Below, one piece after another: positions 38,431-49,846 of a stretch of 64,000 nucleotides of DNA; the first letter of the stretch is position 1; the number at the start of each line of letters is the position of its first letter. The translations under genes were made by a program, and so were the position numbers. Source of the stretch: Rhodoferax ferrireducens T118. Its GTDB lineage: Bacteria; Pseudomonadota; Gammaproteobacteria; Burkholderiales; Burkholderiaceae_C. The notes beneath the pieces are model-generated. The model had not been told where the DNA came from. It worked only from the letters and a program-made list of their open reading frames with translations, and did not search any database. Location of the stretch: contig NC_007908.1 of the NCBI RefSeq assembly GCF_000013605.1, positions 3,472,001 to 3,536,000 of the forward strand, read 5' to 3'.

Positions 38431-39336
38431 TCAGGTCTTTGCCACCGAACCCAGCACCACCGCGTGCAGGTCGCTGCTGAAGGCGCGCACCTCGTCCATC
38501 ACGGCCTTGTTGCGCCGCACCAGCCAGTTGTAGGCCAGCACCGCGGGCACCGCCACCGCCAGCCCAATCGCGGTCATGAGCAGCGCCTCACCGACCGGGC
38601 CTGCCACCTTGTCGATGGAAGCCTGGCCGGAGATGCCAATGGCGGTGAGTGCATGGTAGATGCCCCAGACCGTGCCGAACAGGCCGACAAAAGGAGAAAT
38701 CGAGCCAACGGTGGCAAGAAACGCCAGGCCGCCCTGCGTATTGCTTTGAATGCGATCGACCGCACGCTGGATGCGCATGGCGATCCAGTCGTTGAGTGGA
38801 ATGTGGCCCATCAGGCCTTCATGTTTTTTGACCGCAGTGGTCGCCGCTTCAGCCATGAATCGAAAGGGGCTGTTGGCCTCCAGTGCGGCAGCGCCCTGCT
38901 GGACGGTATCGGCGGACCAAAAATCCCGGGCCGCCGCTTTGGCCTGGCGCCCCATCTTGGCTTGCTCCAGAACCTTGACGATCATGATGTACCAGCTGCC
39001 AACGCTCATGATGAGCAGCAGCAGCAGAACGGTCCTGGCGACTGCATCAGACGTTTTCCAGAGCGCTTCAAAACCGTAGGGGTTGTCAACTGCATCCGGG
39101 GCTTTCCTGGCGGCAGCAGCGGACGGATCGACCGGCTTCACGTCGGTGATGGCGGGCAGGGCAGCAGGAGCAGCGCTGGAAGCAGTCGCAGCGACTGTCG
39201 ATCGGGCCTGCACCACGCCCGGCACCAGCGTTAAAACCAGTCCCAGCGTGCAGGCGCCGGAGGCGATCATTCGACTTGTCTTGATCTGCACAGTGTTTGC
39301 TTTGAGAAAAATAAAGGATGCGGCATCCCGATCCAT
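38431..39336 (-). CDS. exbB: ExbB/MotA/TolQ family proton channel with N-terminal extension
   Basis: The C-terminal 230 residues are an ExbB channel: VARTVLLLLLIMSVGSWYIM, then LAFLATVGSISPFVGLFGTV and MTAIGLAVAVPAVLAYNWLV. Before it lie a hydrophobic signal-like stretch (IASGACTLGLVLTLVPGVVQ) and about 40 Ala/Pro-rich residues, as in ExbB proteins with a cleaved signal and periplasmic extension. The start is unsure: ATG 39336, GTG 39291 and ATG 39270 are all possible and none has a good Shine-Dalgarno. It is paired with tonB downstream but lacks an adjacent ExbD. Confidence 0.88.
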   Translation of the reverse strand: MDRDAASFIFLKANTVQIKTSRMIASGACTLGLVLTLVPGVVQARSTVAATASSAAPAALPAITDVKPVDPSAAAARKAPDAVDNPYGFEALWKTSDAVARTVLLLLLIMSVGSWYIMIVKVLEQAKMGRQAKAAARDFWSADTVQQGAAALEANSPFRFMAEAATTAVKKHEGLMGHIPLNDWIAMRIQRAVDRIQSNTQGGLAFLATVGSISPFVGLFGTVWGIYHALTAIGISGQASIDKVAGPVGEALLMTAIGLAVAVPAVLAYNWLVRRNKAVMDEVRAFSSDLHAVVLGSVAKT

Positions 39337-39387
39337 GGGCTGGCCGACATCAAAAGAGAAACCATCAGATCAGTATAGATGGCAGCT

Positions 39388-40878
39388 TCAGGCCGCCAGA
39401 TAGCGTTGTTCCAGGTACCTGCGGAAATGGGCAGGATTGAGTGTTTCACCAGTCGCACGCTTGACCAACTCATCGGTTGGCCAGCGACTCGCCTCGCGCC
39501 AGATATGCTTTTCAAGCCAGTTGAAAACAGGTGACAGATTGCCCGCCAGCACCTGGGCATCCAGATCAGGCTGCCCGCTGCGAATCGTCGCAAAAAACTG
39601 CGCGGCGTACATCGACCCCAGCGCGTAGCTCGGGAAATAACCAAAGCTGCCGCCCGGCCAATGGATGTCCTGCATGCAGCCATCCTGAAAATTGCCGCGG
39701 GTATCAACGCCCAGATAAGACATCATCTTTTCATCCCACAGCGCCGGGATGTCCTCGGCTTCAATCTCGCACTCTATCAGTGCGCGCTCAATTTCGTAAC
39801 GCAAGATGACATGGGCCGGATAAGTCAACTCATCCGCATCGACCCGAATCAAGCCGGGCTGGACACGAGTGAACAGCGCGGCCAGATTGCCGGCCTCGAA
39901 CGCCGCTTGCCGGCCCAGGTGTTTTTGCAGCAGCGGCGCAATCAAGGCCAGAAATTGCGGGCTGCGGCCCAACTGCATTTCAAACGACAGGCTTTGGCTC
40001 TCGTGAATGCCCATGGAACGGGCTTGCCCCACCGGCAAATGAACCCGCTCGCGAGGCAGATTTTGTTCGTAGCGGGCGTGTCCCGTCTCGTGGACGGTAC
40101 CCATCAGGCTGCGCATGAAATCATCTTCGCTGTAGCGCGTGGTGATGCGCACATCTTCGGCCACGCCGCCGCAAAACGGGTGGGTGGAAACGTCCAGCCG
40201 GCCGGCCTCGAAGTCGAATCCCAATAGGCTCATGATCTCAATACCGAGCGAGCGCTGCTGATCCACCGGAAACAGCCCTTGCGGCTTGATCACGGTTTCA
40301 AGCGACTGTTTGTCCAGGGTCTTCCCGATCAGTTCCGGCAACCAGCTTTTAACGTCGCCAAAAATGCGGTCCATGTCATTGGAGCGCATGCCGGGTTCAT
40401 ATTTGTCCATCAAGGCGTCATAACAACTGCCGCCCTTGGCGTCCACCAGCCGCTTGGCTTCTTCGCGCGCCAGCGCCACGACTGCGCGGAAATTGCCCAG
40501 GAAGCCGGTCCAGTCGTTTTGCTGGCGTTGCGTGCGCCAGGCGTGCTCACAACGCGACGCGGCCAGACTTTGCGCCTCCACCCAACGTTCGGGCAGCAGC
40601 TTGGCTTGTTGCCACTGGCGGCGCATTTCCCGCACCGACGCTTGTTCGGCGTCATCCAGCGCTTCGCCACTGGCAGCCTGAAACAGACCGGCCAGCGCTT
40701 CGCTGGTCAGGGTCTGGTGCATCAACACCTGAAGTTCTGCCAGCGCCGCGGCGCGTGCCTCATTGCCTTTGGGCGGCATCATGGCCGACTGATCCCAGCC
40801 AGCGATCGCCGCCAGATGCGAATAGCGGTAAAGACGGGTAAAAGTGGCGGTCAGGTTTTGGATCAGGGGATGGATCAT
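39388..40878 (-). CDS. Carboxypeptidase M32 (thermostable carboxypeptidase 1 type)
   Basis: This 496-residue zinc metallopeptidase removes C-terminal amino acids from peptides in the cytoplasm. The catalytic motif HETGHARYEQ supplies two zinc His and the catalytic Glu. The family segments AAIAGWDQSAMMPPKGNEAR near the N-terminus, MGIHESQSLSFEMQLGRS and DIHWPGGSFGYFPSYALGSM all fit. Length is normal for M32 (about 500). It is 28 bp from the rarA stop and transcribed in the same direction, so it could be read with rarA. Confidence 0.94.
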   Translation of the reverse strand: MIHPLIQNLTATFTRLYRYSHLAAIAGWDQSAMMPPKGNEARAAALAELQVLMHQTLTSEALAGLFQAASGEALDDAEQASVREMRRQWQQAKLLPERWVEAQSLAASRCEHAWRTQRQQNDWTGFLGNFRAVVALAREEAKRLVDAKGGSCYDALMDKYEPGMRSNDMDRIFGDVKSWLPELIGKTLDKQSLETVIKPQGLFPVDQQRSLGIEIMSLLGFDFEAGRLDVSTHPFCGGVAEDVRITTRYSEDDFMRSLMGTVHETGHARYEQNLPRERVHLPVGQARSMGIHESQSLSFEMQLGRSPQFLALIAPLLQKHLGRQAAFEAGNLAALFTRVQPGLIRVDADELTYPAHVILRYEIERALIECEIEAEDIPALWDEKMMSYLGVDTRGNFQDGCMQDIHWPGGSFGYFPSYALGSMYAAQFFATIRSGQPDLDAQVLAGNLSPVFNWLEKHIWREASRWPTDELVKRATGETLNPAHFRRYLEQRYLAA

Positions 40879-40905
40879 AAAAACGTCTGAGTGAAATAGC
40901 TCAGC

Positions 40906-42213
40906 TCATTTTTTCTGGTGCTGCAGGTCCAATGCCCGCAGCTGTTTGAGCTTTTCGGCAATTCGAATCTCCAGTCCGCGCTCGACCGGGCGGTAAAAGC
41001 CCGGCGGCGCCATGCCGTCCGGCAGGTAGCGCTCGCCCGCGGCAAAACCGCCCTCTTCGTCATGCGCATAGCGGTAGCCCTTGCCATAGTCCAGCTCCTT
41101 CATCAGCCTGGTCGGCGCATTGCGCAGGTGCATCGGCACGGGGCGCGTACCGTCCTGCTTGACAAAAGCCTTGGCCGCGTTGAAGGCCTTGTAAACTGCA
41201 TTCGATTTGGGGGCCACCGCCAGATAGACGACGCACTGGGCCAGCGCCAGCTCTCCCTCGGGGCTGCCCAGGCGCTCGTAGACATCGGCCGCATCCAGCG
41301 CCAGGCGCAACGCTCGCGGGTCGGCCAGGCCAATATCTTCACTGGCCATGCGGATCAGACGGCGCGCCAGGTAACGCGGCTCAGCGCCGCCATCGAGCAT
41401 GCGCACCAGCCAGTACAACGCGGCATCCGGGTTCGAGCCGCGTACCGATTTGTGCAGTGCGCTGATGGTGTCGTAAAACTGCTCGCCGCCTTTGTCGTAG
41501 CGGCGCATGCGCTCGCCCAGCACCTTCTGCAACCACGGGTCAGTAATTTCGCTCACACGTTCCTGTGTTGCGGCGACAGACAACATCTCCAGCGTGTTAA
41601 GCAGGCGCCGGGCGTCGCCGTCAGCAAAGCCGACGAGACGCTCGGATGCTATTTTTTCTATAGCAGGCAGCGCTTGCAGGGCGAGGGCTCTGGCTATGAT
41701 TTGTTCAAGGTCTTGTGGCGCCAGGGGTTGCAGCACATAGACCGCGGCGCGCGACAGCAAGGCGGAGTTGACTTCAAACGAGGGGTTCTCGGTGGTGGCG
41801 CCGATGAAGGTGAACAAGCCGCTCTCCACGTGCGCCAGAAACGCGTCCTGCTGGCTTTTGTTGAAGCGGTGCACCTCGTCGACGAACACAATCGTGCGCC
41901 GACCTTGCCCTTGCGCCACCTGGGCCTGCTCGACCGCCTCGCGAATGTCCTTGACACCCCCGAGCACGGCGCTGATGGTGATGAACTGGGCGTCAAATGC
42001 GTCCGCCATCAGGCGTGCAATCGTGGTTTTGCCGGTGCCCGGCGGTCCCCACAAAATGCAGCTGTGCGGCTGGCCGGACTCGAACGCAATGCGCAGCGCC
42101 ATGCCCTCGCCCAGCAGCTGCTGTTGGCCAATGACTTCAAGCAGCGTACGAGGGCGCAGGCGCTCGGCCAAGGGCACATGCGAGTTGGCCGTGCTGTGAG
42201 CGACAGGCGTCAA
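40906..42213 (-). CDS. rarA: Replication-associated recombination protein A (MgsA/RarA AAA+ ATPase)
   Basis: This AAA+ clamp-loader-like ATPase of about 435 residues acts at stalled forks. Motifs: PLAERLRPRTLLEVIGQQQL, Walker A WGPPGTGKTTIARLMA, Walker B TIVFVDEVHRFNKSQQDAFL, sensor GATTENPSFEVNSALLSRA, and ADGDARRLLNTLE. The likely start is the TTG at 42213: GAGGGAGG lies 5 nt upstream, and it gives a short N-terminus before the conserved part. A GTG at 42228 is the alternative. It is 19 bp after lolA. Around residues 172-190 the gene contains an eroded copy (G) of the dispersed repeat. Confidence 0.93.
   Translation of the reverse strand: MTPVAHSTANSHVPLAERLRPRTLLEVIGQQQLLGEGMALRIAFESGQPHSCILWGPPGTGKTTIARLMADAFDAQFITISAVLGGVKDIREAVEQAQVAQGQGRRTIVFVDEVHRFNKSQQDAFLAHVESGLFTFIGATTENPSFEVNSALLSRAAVYVLQPLAPQDLEQIIARALALQALPAIEKIASERLVGFADGDARRLLNTLEMLSVAATQERVSEITDPWLQKVLGERMRRYDKGGEQFYDTISALHKSVRGSNPDAALYWLVRMLDGGAEPRYLARRLIRMASEDIGLADPRALRLALDAADVYERLGSPEGELALAQCVVYLAVAPKSNAVYKAFNAAKAFVKQDGTRPVPMHLRNAPTRLMKELDYGKGYRYAHDEEGGFAAGERYLPDGMAPPGFYRPVERGLEIRIAEKLKQLRALDLQHQKK
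41648..41703 (+). repeat. Dispersed repeat, eroded copy G (inside rarA)
   Basis: GCTATTTTTTCTATAGC is followed by GCTTGCAGGGCGAGGGCTC and TGGCTATGATTT, the order seen in the other copies but more diverged. It is read in antisense relative to the repeat's G-rich strand and adds IIARALALQALPAIEKIASE to RarA without stops. Similarity is moderate, so this copy is less sure. Confidence 0.45.
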
Positions 42214-42232
42214 AGTGGCCTCCCTCACCGCT

Positions 42233-42874
42233 TCACTGCCGGATCACGTCTGCCCCGGCCGGGGGTTTGAACTGAAAGCTGTTCCCCGGCAAAGCAGGAT
42301 TGACTTCAAACCGACTGAAGCTCAACACCGAGCGCTGGCCAAAGCTGTCGAGGATTTCCAGCGCAGCGAGTTCGGCCGCCTGCTCCCCCGCGCGAAAGCC
42401 GACGCGCACGGACTGCAACTGGCCGTCTTTGGATTTCGGCGTCGCAGCCGCCCACTGCAAGCCGTCTTTGTCAGGCGCATCGGCCAGCGTGAAATCAGCC
42501 TGCAAAGCACGCAAATCAGGCGCAGCGGCAATCAGCGCAGCAGGCGTGGAGCCCAGCACCTTCGACTGCTGGCGCGCTGTCACCTGGTTCAGGTCCACGT
42601 CATACAGCCACAGCGTCTGGCCGTCAGCAACAATGTTTTGCTCAAACGGCTTTTTGTAAACGAACTTGAAACGGTTGGGTCGGGAAAATTCGAAAGTGCC
42701 GCTGGACGTTTTAACGCGCGGCGCTTGGCCCGCTTTGGCCGGCGCAGTCACCACCTGGGTGAAATCGGCCCGGCCGGTGTTCACGGTTTTCACAAACACC
42801 TCAAGACTTTTCAGGCCTCCAGCCCCCGCCAATCCTGCGTAAGCAGCTATACAAATAGTAGCAAAATATTTCAT
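42233..42874 (-). CDS. lolA: Outer-membrane lipoprotein carrier LolA with repeat-derived signal peptide
   Basis: This 213-residue periplasmic chaperone carries lipoproteins from LolCDE to LolB. The mature part has LKSLEVFVKTVNTGRADFTQ, SSGTFEFSRPNRFKFVYKKP, QTLWLYDVDLNQVTARQ and FEVNPALPGNSFQFKPPAGADV, all LolA-like. The signal peptide MKYFATICIAAYAGLAGAGG, with a plausible AGA cleavage site, is encoded almost wholly by dispersed repeat copy D. The ATG at 42874 follows AAAAAGG by 5 bases and is the first start in frame. It lies between ftsK and rarA, a common order. Confidence 0.92.
   Translation of the reverse strand: MKYFATICIAAYAGLAGAGGLKSLEVFVKTVNTGRADFTQVVTAPAKAGQAPRVKTSSGTFEFSRPNRFKFVYKKPFEQNIVADGQTLWLYDVDLNQVTARQQSKVLGSTPAALIAAAPDLRALQADFTLADAPDKDGLQWAAATPKSKDGQLQSVRVGFRAGEQAAELAALEILDSFGQRSVLSFSRFEVNPALPGNSFQFKPPAGADVIRQ
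42811..42867 (-). repeat. Dispersed repeat, copy D (encodes the LolA signal peptide)
   Basis: On the minus strand: GCTACTATTTGTATAGC, then GCTTACGCAGGATTGGCGGG followed by GGCTGGAGGCCTG. It shares GCTTACGCAGGA exactly with copy B in xseA. It begins two codons after the lolA ATG and ends at about codon 22. Confidence 0.8.
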
Positions 42875-42932
42875 CGAAACCTTTTTAAAACTCGTAGTTG
42901 GGTCCAGGCGAACTGGCTAAGTTCCCACCGGG

Positions 42933-46290
<3,358 letters not shown>

Positions 46291-46330
46291 ATCCGCGGGA
46301 GGCGGGCCCGGGTGACAGCGCAGAGCCGGC

Positions 46331-46336
46331 TATAAT
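46331..46336 (+). promoter_or_regulatory. Candidate -10 element (TATAAT) for rpmB-rpmG
   Basis: An exact TATAAT preceded by GGC, about 180 bp before rpmB. A GTGACA 13 bp upstream is too close for a normal -35. If used, it gives a leader of about 170 nt. Confidence 0.45.
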
Positions 46337-46513
46337 TGCTGGCTTTGCTGAATCCGGCCTGTGAAGGCTTGGGGATAGCAATCGGGTTACCGCCACCCTT
46401 TTTCTTGGCGAGGTGAGGCTTGAGCGAGATCGGAAGTTGTTGTTAAAGCAGTTTGTTTTAACGATTATTTCTTGATCGACAGTAAAAGCCGTTATAAATA
46501 TCGGAGTGTCCAC

Positions 46514-46747
46514 ATGGCACGCGTATGTGAAGTCACGGGCAAAGGCCCGATGGTGGGAAACAAGGTTTCTCACGCCAACAACAGAACCAAGCGCCGGTTC
46601 CTGCCGAACCTGCAATACCGCCGTTTCTGGGTCGAGACCGAAAACCGCTGGATTCGTCTGCGAATCTCCAATGCAGGTCTTCGTTTGATCGACAAAAACG
46701 GTATTGATGTTGTGCTCGCAGATCTGCGCGCACGTGGTCAGGCATAA
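46514..46747 (+). CDS. rpmB: 50S ribosomal protein L28
   Basis: This 77-residue ribosomal protein reads [20 protein letters not shown], then [17 protein letters not shown] and [16 protein letters not shown], matching L28 end to end. The ATG at 46514 is set by homology; an upstream in-frame codon would add 14 non-conserved residues. It is followed 11 bp later by rpmG. Confidence 0.97.
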   Translation: MARVCEVTGKGPMVGNKVSHANNRTKRRFLPNLQYRRFWVETENRWIRLRISNAGLRLIDKNGIDVVLADLRARGQA

Positions 46748-46758
46748 GGAGCAACACC

Positions 46759-46929
46759 ATGGCAACCAAAGGCGGACGCGAAAAAATCAAGCTGGAATCT
46801 ACAGCTGGCACCGGTCACTTCTACACCACCAGCAAAAACAAGAAAACCATGCCCGAGAAAATGCTGATCAAGAAATTTGATCCGAAAGCTCGCAAGCACG
46901 TGGACTACAAGGAAATGAAGCTGAAGTAA
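46759..46929 (+). CDS. rpmG: 50S ribosomal protein L33
   Basis: This 56-residue protein starts [20 protein letters not shown], continues [20 protein letters not shown] and ends [16 protein letters not shown], matching the Cys-less type of L33. AAGGAG lies 7 bases before the ATG at the end of rpmB. A strong terminator follows. Confidence 0.97.
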   Translation: MATKGGREKIKLESTAGTGHFYTTSKNKKTMPEKMLIKKFDPKARKHVDYKEMKLK

Positions 46930-46948
46930 TTCAGTCTTTCTGACCCAC

Positions 46949-46977
46949 AAAAAAGCCCGCTCTTGGCGGGCTTTTTT
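46949..46977. terminator. Bidirectional terminator between rpmG and the desaturase gene
   Basis: AAAAGCCCGC and GCGGGCTTTTTT form a GC-rich stem with A-run before and T-run after, so it can stop transcription from both converging genes. Confidence 0.93.
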
Positions 46978-46992
46978 GCGTTCTGGGTTCTT

Positions 46993-48207
46993 TCAGGCCT
47001 GCGCCGCCCGCAGCCGCAATGAGAACGCCTGCAAAGCCACAATGCCGCTGGCCTCGGCCTGGTGGCACCAGGCTTGCAAATCAGCCGCCAATTGCTCGCG
47101 GGTATGGGAGCGATTCAGCCACATCTGGCGCAACTCTTCGCGCATCAGCACCATTTTGTCGAGCACCGGCGAAGCCGCCCGGGCCAAGGCCAACTGGGGC
47201 ACGGCAGCCGCCGGTACTTTGTCCACATCACGGTGCAGCCAGCGCTTGGCCGCTTTGATGACCGCAGCGTCAGCGCGGCGCGCCTGCAGGGCCTGCAACT
47301 CATCCTTGAAGGCACGACGCATGTCTTTGGCGTAAGCGGCCATGATTTCATAACGGTTGGAGATCAGCGCCTCCAGGGTTTTTTCATCCGCTACCGGGCG
47401 TATGTCACCCAGCGCCAGTTTCGGGGGCGTCTTCTTGACGGTGGCCAAGCCAAGGCGCTGCATCAGGCTGATGTACACCCAGCCAATATCAAACTCGTAG
47501 GGCTTGACCGACAGCTTGGCCGAGGTGGGGTAGGTATGGTGGTTGTTGTGCAGCTCTTCACCGGCAATCAGGATGCCCCAGGGTGAAATGTTGGTGCTGG
47601 CATCGGTCACCTCAAAATTGCGGTAACCCCAATAATGCGCCGCACCATTCACGATGCCGGCGGCCATCACCGGGGTCCAGGCCATCTGCACCGCCCACAC
47701 GACCAGGCCCGCGGCGCCAAACAAGACCAGATCAATGACCAGCATCAAGCTCACACCCTGCCAGGAAAAACGGCTGTACAGATTGCGCTCCAGCCAGTCA
47801 TTGGGCGTGCCATGACCATAACGCGTCATGGTTTCCTTGTTGGCGGCCTCTTTGCGGTACAACTCATAACCTTGCAGCAGCACGGTTTTGATGCCGTAGA
47901 CATGCGGACTGTGCGGGTCTTCGGCCTGCTCGCACTTGGCATGGTGCTTGCGGTGAATGGAGGTCCACTCTTTGGTGACCTGGCCCGTGGTCAGCCACAA
48001 CCAGAATCTGAAAAAGTGGGCGGCCACCGGGTGCAAATCAAGCGCGCGGTGCGCCTGATGCCGATGCAAGAACACCGTCACGCTGATCATGGTGACGTGC
48101 GTCATGACCAAAGTGAACAACACCATTTGCCACCAGCTCAGCGGCCAAAATCCATGCGCCAGCCAGTCAAGCAGAGTATCCAGGGCAGCCCAGTCAGGTA
48201 ACAACAT
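46993..48207 (-). CDS. Acyl-CoA/acyl-lipid delta-9 fatty acid desaturase with C-terminal extension
   Basis: This 404-residue membrane di-iron enzyme puts a double bond in acyl chains. The three His boxes are present: HRHQAH (residues 48-53), HRKHH (85-89) and HNNHH. Hydrophobic helices surround them (for example WQMVLFTLVMTHVTMISVTV). After the desaturase core, about 140 residues form a soluble helical tail rich in Ala, Arg and Lys (EALISNRYEIMAAYAKDMRR and onwards), also found in related proteobacterial desaturases. It converges with rpmG. Confidence 0.92.
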   Translation of the reverse strand: MLLPDWAALDTLLDWLAHGFWPLSWWQMVLFTLVMTHVTMISVTVFLHRHQAHRALDLHPVAAHFFRFWLWLTTGQVTKEWTSIHRKHHAKCEQAEDPHSPHVYGIKTVLLQGYELYRKEAANKETMTRYGHGTPNDWLERNLYSRFSWQGVSLMLVIDLVLFGAAGLVVWAVQMAWTPVMAAGIVNGAAHYWGYRNFEVTDASTNISPWGILIAGEELHNNHHTYPTSAKLSVKPYEFDIGWVYISLMQRLGLATVKKTPPKLALGDIRPVADEKTLEALISNRYEIMAAYAKDMRRAFKDELQALQARRADAAVIKAAKRWLHRDVDKVPAAAVPQLALARAASPVLDKMVLMREELRQMWLNRSHTREQLAADLQAWCHQAEASGIVALQAFSLRLRAAQA

Positions 48208-48375
48208 CCAGCGAGTTTCTCAAGAAAAATTAGTGAAAATCAGGTTCAACTTGCGGGTTACCTGCTAACCGCCGATTTTAAGGGAACCCTTTTTTCGACC
48301 GGCCCTGTTGGAAGTCAATGGGCTATGAACCCGTAAGGTTGATCGCCCCTCGCCCAGCCTCCAAGCCATCGCAGC

Positions 48376-49647
48376 TCAAGCTCTTTGCCAAACCGCCGCA
48401 AAGAAGCCGTCGGTGTGATGGCGGTGTGGCCACAAACGCAGATAACGCTGACCCGTTTCGCCGCCGCTGCAGAGTTTGGCCGCGTCTGCCACCTTCAAGC
48501 CCGACAAAACTTCACCCGCCTCCAGCGGCGCAAAGTCAGGATTGGCCTCGGAAAACGCCTGTGCAATCGCCTCATTTTCCTGCACCAGCATGCTGCAGGT
48601 GGCGTACACCAGACGGCCGCCCGGTTTCAGCAGCCGCGCTGCGCTTTGCAGAATGGCAGCCTGGGTCACGGCCAACTCGGCCACCAAACCCAGGCTTTGG
48701 CGCCATTTAAGGTCAGGGTTGCGTCGCAGCGTGCCCAGCCCCGAGCACGGCGCATCGACCAGCACGCGGTCGATCTTGCCTGCGAGACGCTTGACACGAT
48801 CATCGCGCTCATGGGCGATGGCCGCCGGATGCACATTGGACAAGCCACTGCGCGCCAAACGCGGCTTGAGCGCATCGAGCCGGTGCGGCGAGGTATCAAA
48901 CGCATACAAACGGCCGGTGCTGCGCATGCAGGCACCAATGGCCAGGGTTTTGCCGCCGGCGCCGGCACAAAAATCGACCACCATCTCGCCGCGCTTGGCG
49001 TCGAGCAGCATGGCCAGCAGTTGCGAGCCTTCGTCCTGCACTTCAAACGCACCTTTGATGAACCCATCGAACTTGTTCAAGGTCGGTTTGCCGGCAATGC
49101 GCAGACCCCAAGGGGAATAAGGCGTGTTGACGGCCTTGATGCCTGCCTGGGCCAGCTCTTTTTGCACGTCGGCGCGCTTGGCGTTCAGCGCATTGACGCG
49201 CAGATCGAGCCCCGCCCCCAGGTTCAGACTCTCGGCCAGCGGCCAGAATTCATCGCCCAACTGGTCTTTCAGTGGCTGCACCAGCCACTCGGGCAGGTTG
49301 TGGCGGTGGCGTTCCATCAAGTCGGCCACATTGATTTTTTCGCACTGGTCAAGCCAGTTTTTCTCCTGGTCGGTCAAAGCGCTGCGCAGAAAATCGCCGG
49401 GGCCGTAAAACCCCAGAATCGCCAGCCGCCGCTCTTTGGGGCCGCTGCCAGAGGGCGCGAAGTGGTCAAACAGCAGTTTTTTACGCAGGACGTTATAAAC
49501 CGTGCCCGACAGGGTGGCGCGCTCGCGCGGCCCAAGACCCCGGTTGTCGCGAAAAAATTTCGCCACGATGGCGTCGGTGGGATGGTCAAATTTGAGACTG
49601 AGCCGAACCAGTTCGGAACAGACGTCGAGGAGAGCTTTAGGATGCAT
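48376..49647 (-). CDS. RsmB/NOP2 family rRNA (cytosine-5-)-methyltransferase
   Basis: This SAM-dependent RNA methyltransferase of about 423 residues has SAM-binding motif VVDFCAGAGGKTLAIGACM, YAFDTSPHRLDALKPRL, and the two catalytic cysteines in DAPCSGLGTLRRNPDLKW and VYATCSMLVQENE. An N-terminal NusB/RsmB-like helical part precedes them. The exact target base is not shown; RsmB-like (16S C967) or YebU/RsmF-like roles are possible. The ATG at 49647 (MHPKALLDVCSELVRLSLKF) is favoured; an ATG six codons upstream exists. Confidence 0.9.
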   Translation of the reverse strand: MHPKALLDVCSELVRLSLKFDHPTDAIVAKFFRDNRGLGPRERATLSGTVYNVLRKKLLFDHFAPSGSGPKERRLAILGFYGPGDFLRSALTDQEKNWLDQCEKINVADLMERHRHNLPEWLVQPLKDQLGDEFWPLAESLNLGAGLDLRVNALNAKRADVQKELAQAGIKAVNTPYSPWGLRIAGKPTLNKFDGFIKGAFEVQDEGSQLLAMLLDAKRGEMVVDFCAGAGGKTLAIGACMRSTGRLYAFDTSPHRLDALKPRLARSGLSNVHPAAIAHERDDRVKRLAGKIDRVLVDAPCSGLGTLRRNPDLKWRQSLGLVAELAVTQAAILQSAARLLKPGGRLVYATCSMLVQENEAIAQAFSEANPDFAPLEAGEVLSGLKVADAAKLCSGGETGQRYLRLWPHRHHTDGFFAAVWQRA

Positions 49648-49846
49648 AGCGCTGGATTGTCCCATGCCTGACCCATCTCATCACCCGTTGCTCGGCTAGA
49701 CGCGCCTGAGTCGGCTACTGGTTTGAACAAGCCGCCAGGCCGTAGGACAAGAGCGGGTTTTACACGACTTCACCGTGGAGAAACAAAAACCGAGTCCGCT
49801 TCCTGCACAATGCGCCTTTACACCGCGCCCTGGGTTGCAAGCACCG

